From positions 364,116-428,115 of the forward strand of contig JAQGDQ010000064.1 of assembly GCA_030141605.1 (NCBI GenBank): a stretch of 64,000 nucleotides of DNA, read 5' to 3'. The notes below the pieces were generated by a model. That model saw only the letters and a list, made by a program, of their open reading frames with translations. It did not search any database and was not told where the DNA came from. The DNA comes from Tubiluchus corallicola (Eukaryota; Priapulida; Priapulimorpha; Priapulimorphida; Tubiluchidae). Made by a program: the position numbers and the translations under genes. Shown here piece by piece: positions 53,101 through 64,000 of the stretch; positions within the stretch are counted from its first letter, which is position 1; each line of letters starts with the position of its first letter.

Positions 53101-56100
53101 ATATTTTGGAATTCAGCAAACTTATGTTTTTTTAGAGCGCAGCCTTATTTCAAAAAAGCATCAATAAAGCAGTAGAATGATGAACTCTTTCCCAGAGAAG
53201 GATTTTGAGGGATTTGGCCTTGGTTAAACAGCTCTTATTGAGCTTAAAAAAATATCAAAAAATTTGGGCTAAATCCGCTTACATATGTCTCAAGTCTAGT
53301 TTGTGACTTTAAACTTTAATAACTTGTTTGATTTTTACTGAAACCTTGCAGTCCAGACCCTACAAGACTTTTGCTCACATTCTCTGCAGACGTTCACGTT
53401 AGAGATCGGGTACATCGCAATACAGCACTACACTGGGCTGTTATTAGTGGTAACCATGCTGTAGTTACACTACTTCTAGATGCTAGTGCAAATTTGGATG
53501 CTCGTAATGACAAGGTAAACGCTAATATTTAGCTTTTCTTTGGTAGTTTCATATTCACTTGTTTTGGTAAAGCTTTCAAATTACTGGAGATATTTTTCCT
53601 TGGCTGAGTTACTTAGCTAGTCAAAAATCGGAGCAAATTTGTTATAACTTCATAAACATAAAGAAACAAACTTACAGCTAAACAGTAAGTAATAATTTAT
53701 AAATGGCTGAGATAGTATAGTAATTCCATTGACCCATTTTTGTGGGTAATAAAGAATTTTGCTTAATAAATCAAATTTCATTACTTTTATCTTAGTATGT
53801 GTTCTGACCTGGCAAACTAGGCTTTGTAGGCCTATTGCGTACACTGCATCCAAGTTTTTATTTTGTTTTTGGCTAACATTTTATGGTTGTTTTCCTGCAT
53901 AGGAAGATACTCCTTTAGATCTGGCAACTTCAAAGAACAATTGGTGGATAATAAACAAGTTAAAAAGTGCCAGAGAAGAACGGGGACTCGATCACACGAA
54001 TATGCTACAGAGATTCATTAAAGATAAGGTCTTTTTAATTTTCTTTGTTTTTCTTAAAAAATGGTAAATTACTGCTGTCTCAGCTGTATTTACTGGGGAG
54101 GAAACTAGAGAATGCCATTTAAACTTACTTCATAAAAGAAAAATTTCAGAATCGTGAGTTGAAGTCAGGGAAGTTACGTTTTAACATTATTTAAAGAGGT
54201 TGCTGTAGCTTTTTGCTTATGAGACTTGTATATATATATATCTATTGCTTTTGCTTTTTGTCATATTTTAAAATTAACCATATTTATTTTGTTACCTTTA
54301 GCAAGTTAACCATTTCTTTGCACATGAAGCAAGACAAACTTTAAAAATAACGGTAGAATCTAAAACTGTGTTTTGACAAACTCGGTCAGTCACTTCTTTA
54401 TGTAGAATTCTTCCAGTATGTTTTATTTTCTTTAAATTCTAACAATTTTAATTATGTCAGTTTCAGTGGCTTAGCGTGGGATGTGCGGTCTGCACAGAGC
54501 GACCAATACTATCAGGTGGCGCAGAAAAAATGTGCCGATGTTTAGACTACAATAATATTAGAAGCAAGTGATCTCCAAAGTTGAAATTTCACAACATAAT
54601 ATTATAATGCATTGACGTTTGGCTGTGAAAGTTGCACGTTTGTTGTCTTAGTAGTTTTTAAGTTACGGTGAAAAGCTGAAAGTTTAAGCTGAAAAGCTTT
54701 TGCATGTTAAAAAATTAAATATTGGAACAATGTCAGCTATAATCGTCAACTGAAAAACAGCTGGTCTGACGTATAAGGCATTCAGTACATGACAGCAAAA
54801 ACAACAAATAAATCGACCAGTTTACATGGCTGTCTTCACCACAAGAAATACAGTACTGAAAAATGCTTGTTGAAAAAAAATTCTTTAAAGTACAGAATGT
54901 GCAGTTTACTTGAAGAGAAAGTGCACAATGGCCGTTCAGAGCCGTTTGATGAGGAGGAACTAAAGGTAGAAATTGTTGAGCGATGGGATAAAATATACTT
55001 TAAAGTAGGCCTACTGAGAAACAGTGTCAGATGCTGAAAGAAAAACCTTCATCTAATTTGCATTGAAAATCTTGTACACATAGAGCATTTACTATAAATT
55101 TGTTTACGGAATCACTTAAGGTTCATAATACTAATACGGAATAATAATATGGAATAACTTAATTTTGAAGAGACCAGAATGGTCTTTGCAATTCAAAAAG
55201 TCAGAAGGTCGTTAAGAACCTTAGCCCTTATATGAAGTGATTATGAATATATTTATAATATATGAATAAATACATGTGTTTGTAGCGGCCCAACATGTGT
55301 AACATTTGAGAAATGTGACGGCCAATTTTGCTACTGCACAGGGCGGCCAAACCCCACGCTACGCCACTGATCAATTTATTGCTTATTCATCCATCTTCTT
55401 ATTAATAATAAGCACAGTAGTAAATATTGGGTTGGCTAACTCGATGACTTATGTTCATTTGCCACCCCTTCACCTATATATATAGTAACAAAAATTAATA
55501 TTATTATGTTATATCTTGTTTCAGTTTTCATGACACTGTATTAATATTTTTTTACTAACAAGTGAAATATAAACAAATTTTATTCTAATTCTTTAGGAAA
55601 GCAAATAAAATTTACTTAAGTTTTAGTACGTAATCTCAAGATGTCAAATTCACAGTTTATGCTCCTAATGTACAGCCTCTAAACAGTATAAGTTATAATA
55701 TATCTAGTATTAATGTTATTGTTTTTGCTTGCAGGTTGTCCGCTGGAGCATCATGTGGTTGTCTCCACTCTTGGTCATTCTCATTATTGGTGCCATTTTT
55801 CAAATTGATAGCAAATGGTGGGAAAAACTCATTATGTTTGCTGCACTACTAGTCATATTTTATTTTGCTCGCAAGTAAGTTAATATTATTGATGATATTT
55901 TACTAATAAATACATAGCGTTCGTAAGAATAGACTTTGAACAGCAGTAAGCCTTAAAATAATTGAATTTTGACAATTTGAGAAACATACATATGGGTTCA
56001 ACTTTTGTCACCATTAAATATTTATTTTATTATCGGATAAAATTATAAATATGTGGTTCAGCTCAAATTCTGGCTGAGTAGAATATTTTGTTTGTCCAAT

Positions 56101-59100
56101 GCAGGGAGAGTTATGCTAAGTTACCATATGTAAAAGTTCTCAAAGAATTTGGATCCAAGAAACATGTTATATCTCACTTGGATGTTTGTCCAATTAACAG
56201 AATTAGCAGGTCCGTGAAGAATAAAACTCCTTAAAAGTGACTCGAGTATTGATACTCGAACTTGGCAGTCATGAGCTATTTAAAGGGGGAATATCATGAA
56301 AATCAAGTTAAACTTATTTTATAGTTGCCTTCCCCGGGAACAACTTGGCAAAAAAATTTTAGCAGTACGTTGTCTAATTAATGAGTAATTAACTTTTTTG
56401 TATCTCGCGGGAAATGCCATGGAGCTGCACTTACGCCTCTCCTGGTGAAAAAATTGAACTAGCGCAGCTCAGGCTGATGACGTAACAGAGTGTACCTGCA
56501 GCTTATTGTGATATTGTCATACACGACTGGGCTAAAAATAAAGCTGTTATTACTACATTACAGCATTTGATAGGTAGGTAGGTAGCCAGCTGACAGAAAC
56601 GATTGTCATTGCACTCGTTAACATGTTTTCATCAAAAGCGATGTATTTTACTACTGTCGAAAGTTATAGGTCCATTATAGTATATTCTAATAGAGTGTAA
56701 ACAATCATTGCGCAAAAGTAGGCCTACAGCACATTGTGAAAATTCTTGTGGCATTAATTGAAAACATCGTCAGCAATACAAGCTGCAAACGTGTGGGCCT
56801 TGGTAACAAAAGTTCTTTTCTTGTAAAACAAGTCCGATATAGTAACTTCATTCTGCTAGAAGAATTAATGAATTTGTAAACACAGAGAAACTCACTGAAG
56901 CATAACTATAATGCTAGTGTGACCATTTTTAGTGACAGCTTCATTTTATCTGCCTTGACAAAAAATATGTGAACCCCATGGACACAGAGACTATAACATA
57001 TTAGCTGTAGTCTTATCGATTAAACATATATGAACATTTTTAACTTTGTCGTGTTTCAGTTAAATCAGTAAGACTTTTAATATCAACCAGAACTTGTTTT
57101 TGGTGTAAGGATTAACAATTTGCATTTGTCAATTTAGGATTTACAATGCTTTTTCTTTAGTTAATATTCAAAATTCAGAAAAAAGCATCACAAATAAAAT
57201 TTTAGCGTGAAAAATTACATTACATAATGTAATTGTGATATTTTTATTAAAATGGTTACAAATCTCGAGATGACTAAATTGCATCGATAAACTATGCACT
57301 TGGGCTTAAAATGAAACAAAAAAGACACTACAAAAAACTGCATCTCACTGAATCTCTACGAAAGTGTAAGCACAATATTTTTAAGACTGGAGTTCATCAT
57401 GTTCTAAACTCACGTTTCCAAGCAAATAGCCGAGAAATTATCACACAGGTTGTAGGAGTGTATCCAGGCTTTTAGATTGTACTTTCATTGCTTCAATAAT
57501 TTTCCTCTATCATTGGAAACTATTATATGGAAAAGTTATTATATTTTGGCTTCGTATTTCAATTCTTTCCATCTGACTGCTGCATCCCGTCTAATTGCTG
57601 AATCCTAGTGTAACACATTCCACGACCGTTTTGCAATAAGAACAATCAAGACCAAAACCTAGAAAATCACGCGTTCAATTCACAATAAGCTAACCTTTGC
57701 CATGATACCTTCACTACATATAAACTGCGTAAAAGTACTGTATGCTGAATGCTGTTTGTCGATCTAAGCAAATATTCAAACAAGTGTTGCGTACAATCAT
57801 TCTTCCCTTGGGCATTTTGCCCAGTTTCATCTGTAGTACGGCAATTTCGCCACCAGAGGCGCAGGTGAGAAACATGCTCAATGGCGGCCTAGTTAAAGGT
57901 TCGTTTTATGTACAATTTTATCCGCACTTTTGCCAAGGATTCTTAAACATGAAATTTTTGTGAAGAATTAGGTACGTAATTCTATTCACAATATAATCCC
58001 GAGTTATTCAAGCTCAACTTAATTTTGGTGATATTCCCCCTTTAAGTGAAGCATACTTGTGTAACAACTCAACTATGAACTCGCCAAAAATTGCAATGCT
58101 GAACCGACCAATTTCCGTGAAATAAATCTTTTTTCCGTCGTTTTTTTGTTCGCATAACCACTCGACTTTGACACCACAAATCACAATGCTGAGCTGGCCA
58201 ATTTCCAAACGATAAATCTTTTTTCCGTCACTTTTTGTTATCTTTTCTACCTGAGTTTAATAGAAGAGCTACTAAAATTTACTTATTATCGATGCTTGTG
58301 TAATCCGTTAAGTACCTAGTTCATGAAGCTCGTGTATTATTTTCAGGTTCTTTTTTGATGATCGTGTGATGGACATTGCACCACTCGCAGTCTTCGGGGG
58401 AACAATACTCCTTAAATATGTTACATTTTTCTGCTGGATGTGGCCTAATATCCTTTTAAATCAGTGGTTCCCAAACTTTCTCGGACCGTTACCCAAATCG
58501 GGAAACCCGGTCGTGTCCATTACCCCCCACCTAGTACTACTTCTCCAACTCAAAAAGTAAACACACGTATATGCCACAAGCAAGCAAAATTATTTATGTT
58601 TGCTCGTGACATAAATAAATTTCCAGGTGTTGTTGTTGTATTGTTGCCAAAACAAGAATTACAATTACTGAACCTGCTCATTACTGAGTGAGCAGGTTTG
58701 TTCGAGTAATTATTACTCGAACAAACGAAAACAAGAAGAAATGAATGACAACAACAAAATCTCAGTTAGTGGGACGGATGAGCCTGTTTTTCGGACGCCA
58801 GTTTCTCAATCGTGGGTTTCGTCAGGCTCAAAGCAACGCGTGCATCACTTTCCACGTCCAACCTATTTCTTTTCTTTGTTTTCATGTTCATTATGGACGA
58901 AAAACCTTGTTCACACAGATACGTTGTTGAAAAACACGTGAGAATATTCAATGCCCGTTCTGCAAGGACTGGTGAACTGGCCATCTCTCCTATCCAGAAC
59001 TCTTCCAGAATGCATTCCGAGCGAAGTTTTAAAAATTTTCAGAGGGGTGCCCGTTACCTCCCCAAAAAAACCATATTACCCCCGGGGGTAATTTACCCCT

Positions 59101-62100
59101 ACTTTGGGAACCACTATTTTAAATCAACCATTGTCATATTTTGTATAAATGTGATATAAATAAGCTGTAGAACTTTTCATTTTTTCCAGTCACTTTCTTG
59201 CAGGCAAACATACAATTTTTACAGCTAGTCATTTGTAAGTACAGGTTGTGTTGTCTGGGGATAACGAAGGTCCTAGACTCCGTCATGCTTGGCATGTCTC
59301 TAAAGAGAAGTCATAAGTCATTTACTTTCACACTAAAACATTTGCAATTTTTATGTAAAACAATCCTGCGGGTAGGCCTACAACAAACATGTACAATTTT
59401 AGTTTACTGTTTGCTTTATCATTGGAATAAGAAATGCCTCACACTTACTCCTGTCTGTATATATATGTAAATGTGTTGTGGGACAATCAGAAAGCAGGAC
59501 TTATTAGATTGTCCCACCCTGTGAAAGAAAAAGAATGGATGAAAAACGAAATTGCGAGGTGATAGAGAAAAAATTGGTGAATTAACCAAACTAGCAGCTG
59601 ACTGGTTCCTTAGCTAGCAATGTAGAATGTTTTTATTGAGCTGCACTAGCCAGCCATGCCAACTAGTTGCACCATTTACAAATCAAACGTATGATCACAC
59701 TGTATTATTCTAACAGGGACAACTTGACCTGAGGTGGGATTAAAATTGTTTAAAAAACCAAGATGTAGGAACTAGTAATCTCTAGAACATGACAGAGCCT
59801 TTCATTGTGTTATCCATTAGACTGCTATATGTTGGTTTTTTAATGTGTACGTCTAAATTTTTATTCATAGTACATTTCGTACATTAACATGATGAAGTGG
59901 TTTGTGCTCTTAACATGACTACTCTCCAGAACTGTTATTCAGCCATTGCTAGTGATTGTCTTCTCAATAGCGTTGTGGTACTATTTCCTCAAATGTTGGA
60001 AAATGGACCCAGGAATTGTCAAAGCCACCACTGAACAGAAGTACAGAGTGAGTATGTTCATCTGAAGGATATTATTTGTGTGAAATTGTATGTATGGTAT
60101 GTGTTGATATGATGATTTTTGATATGGGTTTAATATTTTTGTAATGTTGCTTGTTTTGCTTTTTGATACGGTGCTACAAACTCTGCTTTCTGACTATCTT
60201 GCAATACATTTGCTGAGGGGAGAATAAGAAAGTAACTCAATGAGAAACAAGATTTTACTATACTTAATTACAGGTGGGTAAATAGTATAAATATATGTCA
60301 CTTTAACCATATAACTGTTATATATAAAAATATAATTGTTACAAATACTGCAAGATTTTTTTTTCATAAATTTATATATTTGTAATTAACTCCATGCTGT
60401 AATTCAGTTCATTGAGTTTGGCTGTTACAGGAAATCTTTAACTACACTTTGAAAGATCGTTTGTTGCACGCCACTATGTGAAGACACAATATTACTGCAC
60501 GCAAACTGAAAAAAGGCGTGCGGAAAATTTTTGTCAAACACAAACGTTACCTTAAACGATCTCCGAGTTTTTTGGTAGTATTTTATTTATTTATTTTAGG
60601 CTGTTGAATTACTCAAAAACTATTTTGACTAGCATATTACGAAAATCGGATAGCAAATATTTGCAAATGTCAAATTTTTGTAACTACCAGATAATATTGG
60701 ATACAGATATTTAATTTCGTGAATGTCGCGGATACGAATCGTATTTCCGGAGCAACACTATTTTAAAGTACCAACCATACCAGTGAACCAAGGATCTGGT
60801 AGTCCCTGAACATGACAGAGAATTGATACTAGTGCACTCCATGTTGTAAATGTGTTATGCGAAATAGTGACTTGCAACTTATGACTAAGTAAACTAAGTA
60901 AATTCACTGTCTTGCAGACCGTGATAGAACTGGCGGAACAGGATTCGTTCGACCTCAGTTGGTTTTGTACTACTTGCATTGTCAAGAAGCCTGTGCGATC
61001 AAAGCATTGTACATCATGTAATAAATGTATAGCCAAATTTGATCATCATTGCCCTTGGGTGGGAAACTGTGTTGGTAAGTTTTATGCGTAGATATGATTT
61101 GTTTGCTGTATTAGCTAGTACCACTTGGGACAGTAAGCAAAGAAAAATTCTTCTGTGAGGTTATTGAGCAGCAATCTCTTGTAACTGTTTCCATGACAAA
61201 ATATTTAATATCTTGATGGCATGCATTTATTAGTAATTTTTATTAGTACAGCGCTTGATCTATATAAAAACAGCATAATAGAACATCGTAACACAAAATA
61301 TATTCAAGTATAATACAAATTCAGGTAATGATTGCATTTCAATTCCTGTTGAATGCAGATGTCTAACTGGCACGTAATAAGTATCTTTTCAGGCTACCAT
61401 AGCAACATTCAGTCATTCAGTTTTGCTGTGTGATGTAATTTGTTTATTTTTCTTCTACTATAATTAAATGACATTCTGGAATTCTATTTGATTAATTTTA
61501 TGTAACCCAATGAAGGGAGTAGTGCCTTTTCTGAAATATTGTGAATACTAATAAACCTTGTTTTGATTAACTACTTCTTCATTTTTATTATGTATACACG
61601 ACCTCACTTATTAATAGTAGAACATTGTTATTAAAAGTAAAAGCTCAAAGCCAAGATTGTGTTGCGTTTGTCTTAGATACCCAAATACTTGAATATTAAG
61701 TCAACTATGGTCAGCTTTTCTCTGATCATCTTGGTTGAGTTTTTAATTGATTTGAGATATATATATATATATAATTTTTATTTATTTTAAGTGGATTTAA
61801 ACATTTATGTTACCAACTAACCAAAGAATATTCTTGCCATAGTTTTATTATCATTAACGTCTTTGTTACTGTTAATTTTTTAGGTGCATTGAATCATAAA
61901 TTCTTCATTGGCTACTTGCTTTCTATGTTGATTCTACTCGTCACGTACCAGTACTGTACTATTTACTGTAAGTGATTTTTGTGCAGATTTACTGGTCACA
62001 TATTACTGCTGAAATTTTGCTCAAGTATACACACAATCTGTTGGTTAGGTACTATGCAGACATAGGTGTTACACAAAAAACTAATGAGCTGATCCAAGTG

Positions 62101-63551
62101 CAGCACTGATACATCACTAACAGCATCAGCTTATTAGTTTTTTTGTGTAACACGCATGTCTGCATAGTACGTAACCAGTGAGTTAATTATATCAAACAAG
62201 TATTTATTTAATGCATGAAAGAGCCAGCCTCTAGGAATTAACATGTTTACTGAACGTAGACAATTGTACTAGATATTCCTTTTTGGCTTGATTTATAGTG
62301 CAGTCAACCTTGGATATAAGAGACACCTCGGGACCAAAAAAACACGTCCCTTATAGCCGAAGTTGAGTCACACTAAGGGTGTATCTAGACCTGTACTTTT
62401 ACCCATTTTTTATGGATTGTTGCTACACATTCAGTGCAAATGGTATGTAGGAAGCTCCTTCAGTGATGCGAGATGTATGTGACCGCGGAAACCGAGCTGT
62501 TCGAAGGCCGAGTTTGCGAAAAATTGAGGTTAAAAATCGATCAATTTCGCTTTGATCATAGGGTCCCTTATATGCGAAGTAATTTACCTGGGTTTCTATT
62601 ACGCAGGACCTGAAGATATCATCCCTTATAACCGAGTACCTTATATGCAAAGATTTTTACGTAGGAAAAACGTTACGAAATATCGGGACCGGTGTTGGTG
62701 GTCCTTTATAAGCGAGTGTCCCTTATAAGCGAGTACCTTATACCCGAGGTTGACTGTATTGAAAATGGCTATGACAGCTGAAATGATTGTCTACACTCAG
62801 TAAACATGTTATTTTTATTTCTGCTGACATAATTTACAGATTGACGTTGAAATGTTTCTATGGTACACATTAAATTCTGACTAGTCCACAATTTTTCAAT
62901 GTCTCCTTTCTCCAACTCATTACCCGCAATGGGTAATAATTAGTAAAATAAACCGCAATTGTTTACAAAAGTTCTGGCAATCACAGTCATAATTAATGGA
63001 ATTAAAAAAATGGATTTTTTTACTTGGCTCTAAACCATTCTTTTATTAGTTTCAAAAAGTTGTCATAGTGTATATTACTCAGTGCGATACCATTCCTCGC
63101 CAGTATTGAACACACTGTCTGTTTTCCAAACTAATTTACTGCTAATTAAATAAATTGAGTTATTAGTACAGAATTATGTAATTCCTTTATGGTAGTACTA
63201 AAACTTTCTAGAATTAATGCTTCACAGTTTGTGTAAGCAAGCAGTCCCAGTTACAGAGTTTTAAATTACGCACCATAGTCTATATTCTATGTTCTATATT
63301 CTATTCTTTTATATGTATATTAAAAGTAATTTATATATAATTATATACTAAATGTGAATATTTATTTGTACCAAATATAATTGCCTCATTTAGATTGGAA
63401 GATAGTATGTATACCATACTTACCAGCAGTAGGGAAGTCACTCCAGTTCTTATATGTATTACAATGTCAGCCGTGGACTGTTTGGATGTTTGTTAATGCT
63501 CTTGTGCATACGCTCTGGGTAACTGCTCTTCTACTATGCCAAATGTACCAG
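50192..63551 (+). CDS. ZDHHC17: Palmitoyltransferase ZDHHC17 (HIP14-like), 3'-partial
   Basis: Golgi/vesicle S-acyltransferase that recruits clients through N-terminal ankyrin repeats. Exons: 50192-50324, 51382-51463, 51612-51689, 52622-52831, 53352-53514, 53903-54028, 55735-55874, optional 56105-56209, 58347-58463, 59930-60047, 60918-61074, 61884-61967, 63394-63551. The frame is then open past a GT donor and the C-terminus is outside the window. An in-frame TAA two codons before ATG 50192 supports the start. Ankyrin repeats begin at DIVKATQYG. The [10 protein letters not shown] and [11 protein letters not shown] motifs, which carry the Asn and Trp that bind client peptides in human ZDHHC17, are intact. 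Then come two membrane helices (exon 7), two more (exons at 58347 and 59930), the cysteine-rich domain with catalytic DHHC at 61041-61052, and helices in the last two exons. The N-terminus is shorter than in human. A hAT element abuts the 58347 exon. Confidence 0.95.
51822..52294 (+). mobile_element. TTAA-bounded non-autonomous element, copy B
   Basis: Flanked exactly by TTAA (51818-51821 and 52295-52298). It is the reverse-complement relative of copy A at 24948-25443, which defines both ends independently. The two ends are not inverted repeats of each other. Lies in ZDHHC17 intron 3. Confidence 0.7.
54464..55369. mobile_element. hAT element in ZDHHC17 intron 6
   Basis: Ends CAGTGGCTTAGCGTGGG and CAGTGGCGTAGCGTGGG (right end, reverse complement) differ at one of 17 positions. 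Outside them GTCAGTTT and ATCAATTT match at 6 of 8, an eroded 8-bp hAT duplication. Length 906 bases. Only short remnants of coding sequence are present. A related fragment is at 20675-21165. Confidence 0.85.
56105..56209 (+). CDS. ZDHHC17: putative in-frame cassette exon of ZDHHC17
   Basis: An open stretch of exactly 105 bases lies between a good acceptor (CCAATGCAG) and a weak donor (AG|GTCCGTG), with entry and exit phases matching both neighbours. Including it adds 35 residues between the second and third membrane helices (from [11 protein letters not shown], ending INRIS); skipping it joins FYFARK directly to FFFDDRV. The human protein has no counterpart as I remember it (LSKSFFDH is continuous). 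It could be an alternative exon, a lineage-specific exon or chance. Confidence 0.4.
56284..58041. mobile_element. 1.76-kb TTAA-flanked inverted-repeat element
   Basis: Terminal inverted repeats begin AGGGGGAATATCA (left 56284; right end 58041 on the other strand) and stay similar for about 30 bases. TTAA sits directly outside both tips (56280-56283 and 58042-58045). No intact transposase seen. TTAA target and sharp ends fit a piggyBac-like or Sola3-like mechanism. Lies between the 56105 cassette exon and the 58347 exon of ZDHHC17. Confidence 0.7.
58462..59116 (-). mobile_element. hAT element with transposase C-terminus, abutting a ZDHHC17 exon
   Basis: Left end CAGTGGTTCCCAAA; right end is the complement of TAGTGGTTCCCAAA. 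The exact 8-bp duplication TTTTAAAT lies at 58454-58461 and 59117-59124. The minus strand from 58984 to 58766 encodes the end of a hAT transposase ([37 protein letters not shown]), the dimerisation region of the ZBED5/ZBED9-like group. An internally deleted copy, not autonomous. Its left tip lies at the end of the coding exon starting at 58347. Confidence 0.92.
62043..62176. repeat. 134-base fold-back repeat
   Basis: Arms 62043-62093 and 62125-62176 are imperfect inverted repeats of about 50 bases (GGTTAGGTACTATGCAGACA against GGTTACGTACTATGCAGACA) separated by about 30 bases. The transcript would form a long hairpin. Lies in the ZDHHC17 intron after exon 61884-61967. Confidence 0.85.
62301..62756. 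mobile_element. pogo/Tigger-like MITE
   Basis: Ends CAGTCAACCTTGGATATAAG and CAGTCAACCTCGGGTATAAG (reverse complement of right end; 18 of 20). TA follows the right end but TG precedes the left, so the target site is slightly eroded. The interior repeats TTATAAGCGAGT/CCCTTATA words. No transposase. Confidence 0.75.
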
Positions 63552-64000
63552 GTAAAATGTTCCACTCTTTTGTGTTAAATTACACACAGGTTTTTGTAGT
63601 TATGTTTGTAGAAACACAAAGGTCAGCAGGTTTCATCTCTGATTTACAGTCTAAAGATCTCGAGTTCACATCTTGTTCTGGTTGTTCTGAGTTGGAGCAC
63701 TTTTTTGAGCCAGGCTACTTAATGGCATGGCTTGCTTTTGTAATATTATAGTTGTACCTTGAGAGAAAAAAGATGTACCCTGTGAGGAATGGTTTCCCGA
63801 TTGAGTGAATAATACTTGAATAACACAGCCACTGACCTTCGTGATGTGTAATAAATATTATACTGTAAAATATTGACAACTAAGGAAAGCAGTGCAACTG
63901 AATGAAAATCAATTACATTTTTGTTTTTCTTTTTTTATCATTTTAAGCATAGCTATTCATTGTAACCTGATAAGGAGATATCAGCAGGTCTGAAATCATA

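Overview
This is an AT-rich, intron-rich metazoan nuclear sequence. All genes are split by GT-AG introns of tens to thousands of bases, several introns carry DNA transposons, and the encoded proteins are animal-specific families. I cannot name the species. The protein divergence and small transposon-laden introns suggest an invertebrate, possibly a marine deuterostome such as a tunicate, but that is a guess.

Layout. (1) 157-13700, plus strand: 17 exons of GNPTAB, the alpha/beta precursor of Golgi GlcNAc-1-phosphotransferase. The window opens inside the gene, so the N-terminus is missing. (2) 17081-28307, plus strand: complete five-exon 14-3-3 epsilon gene (YWHAE). (3) 32185-37255, minus strand: complete five-exon two-LIM-domain protein of the CSRP family, convergent with YWHAE. 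(4) About 37.3-49.5 kb: a mobile-element-rich interval. It holds retroelement 3' ends, a decayed non-LTR reverse transcriptase, a non-autonomous hAT with a perfect 8-bp target duplication, an unusual palindromic inverted-repeat element, a broken ZMYM1-type hAT transposase and a 43-bp tandem repeat. (5) 49533-49758, plus strand: a weak candidate for a tiny two-exon gene. (6) 50192-63551, plus strand: ZDHHC17 (HIP14-like ankyrin-repeat palmitoyltransferase), running off the right edge.

The four genes do not form a pathway. GNPTAB and ZDHHC17 act mainly in the Golgi/secretory system, 14-3-3 epsilon is a cytosolic phosphoprotein adaptor, and CSRP is a cytoskeletal/nuclear LIM protein. In human, CSRP2 and ZDHHC17 are close neighbours on 12q and GNPTAB lies on the same arm (from memory), so part of this order may be old linkage.

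The most notable observations are: a hAT transposon sitting exactly at the end of a ZDHHC17 coding exon, whose terminal repeat seems to supply the splice donor; an in-frame 105-bp extra exon in ZDHHC17; a canonical RxxL site-1-protease motif in GNPTAB aligned with the vertebrate cleavage point; a Tigger-like insertion with a paralogous empty site in the same window; and a family of elements bounded by TTAA. I found no tRNA or rRNA genes and no CRISPR array. Exon boundaries were placed by reading frame, splice dinucleotides and remembered family sequences, without alignment software.
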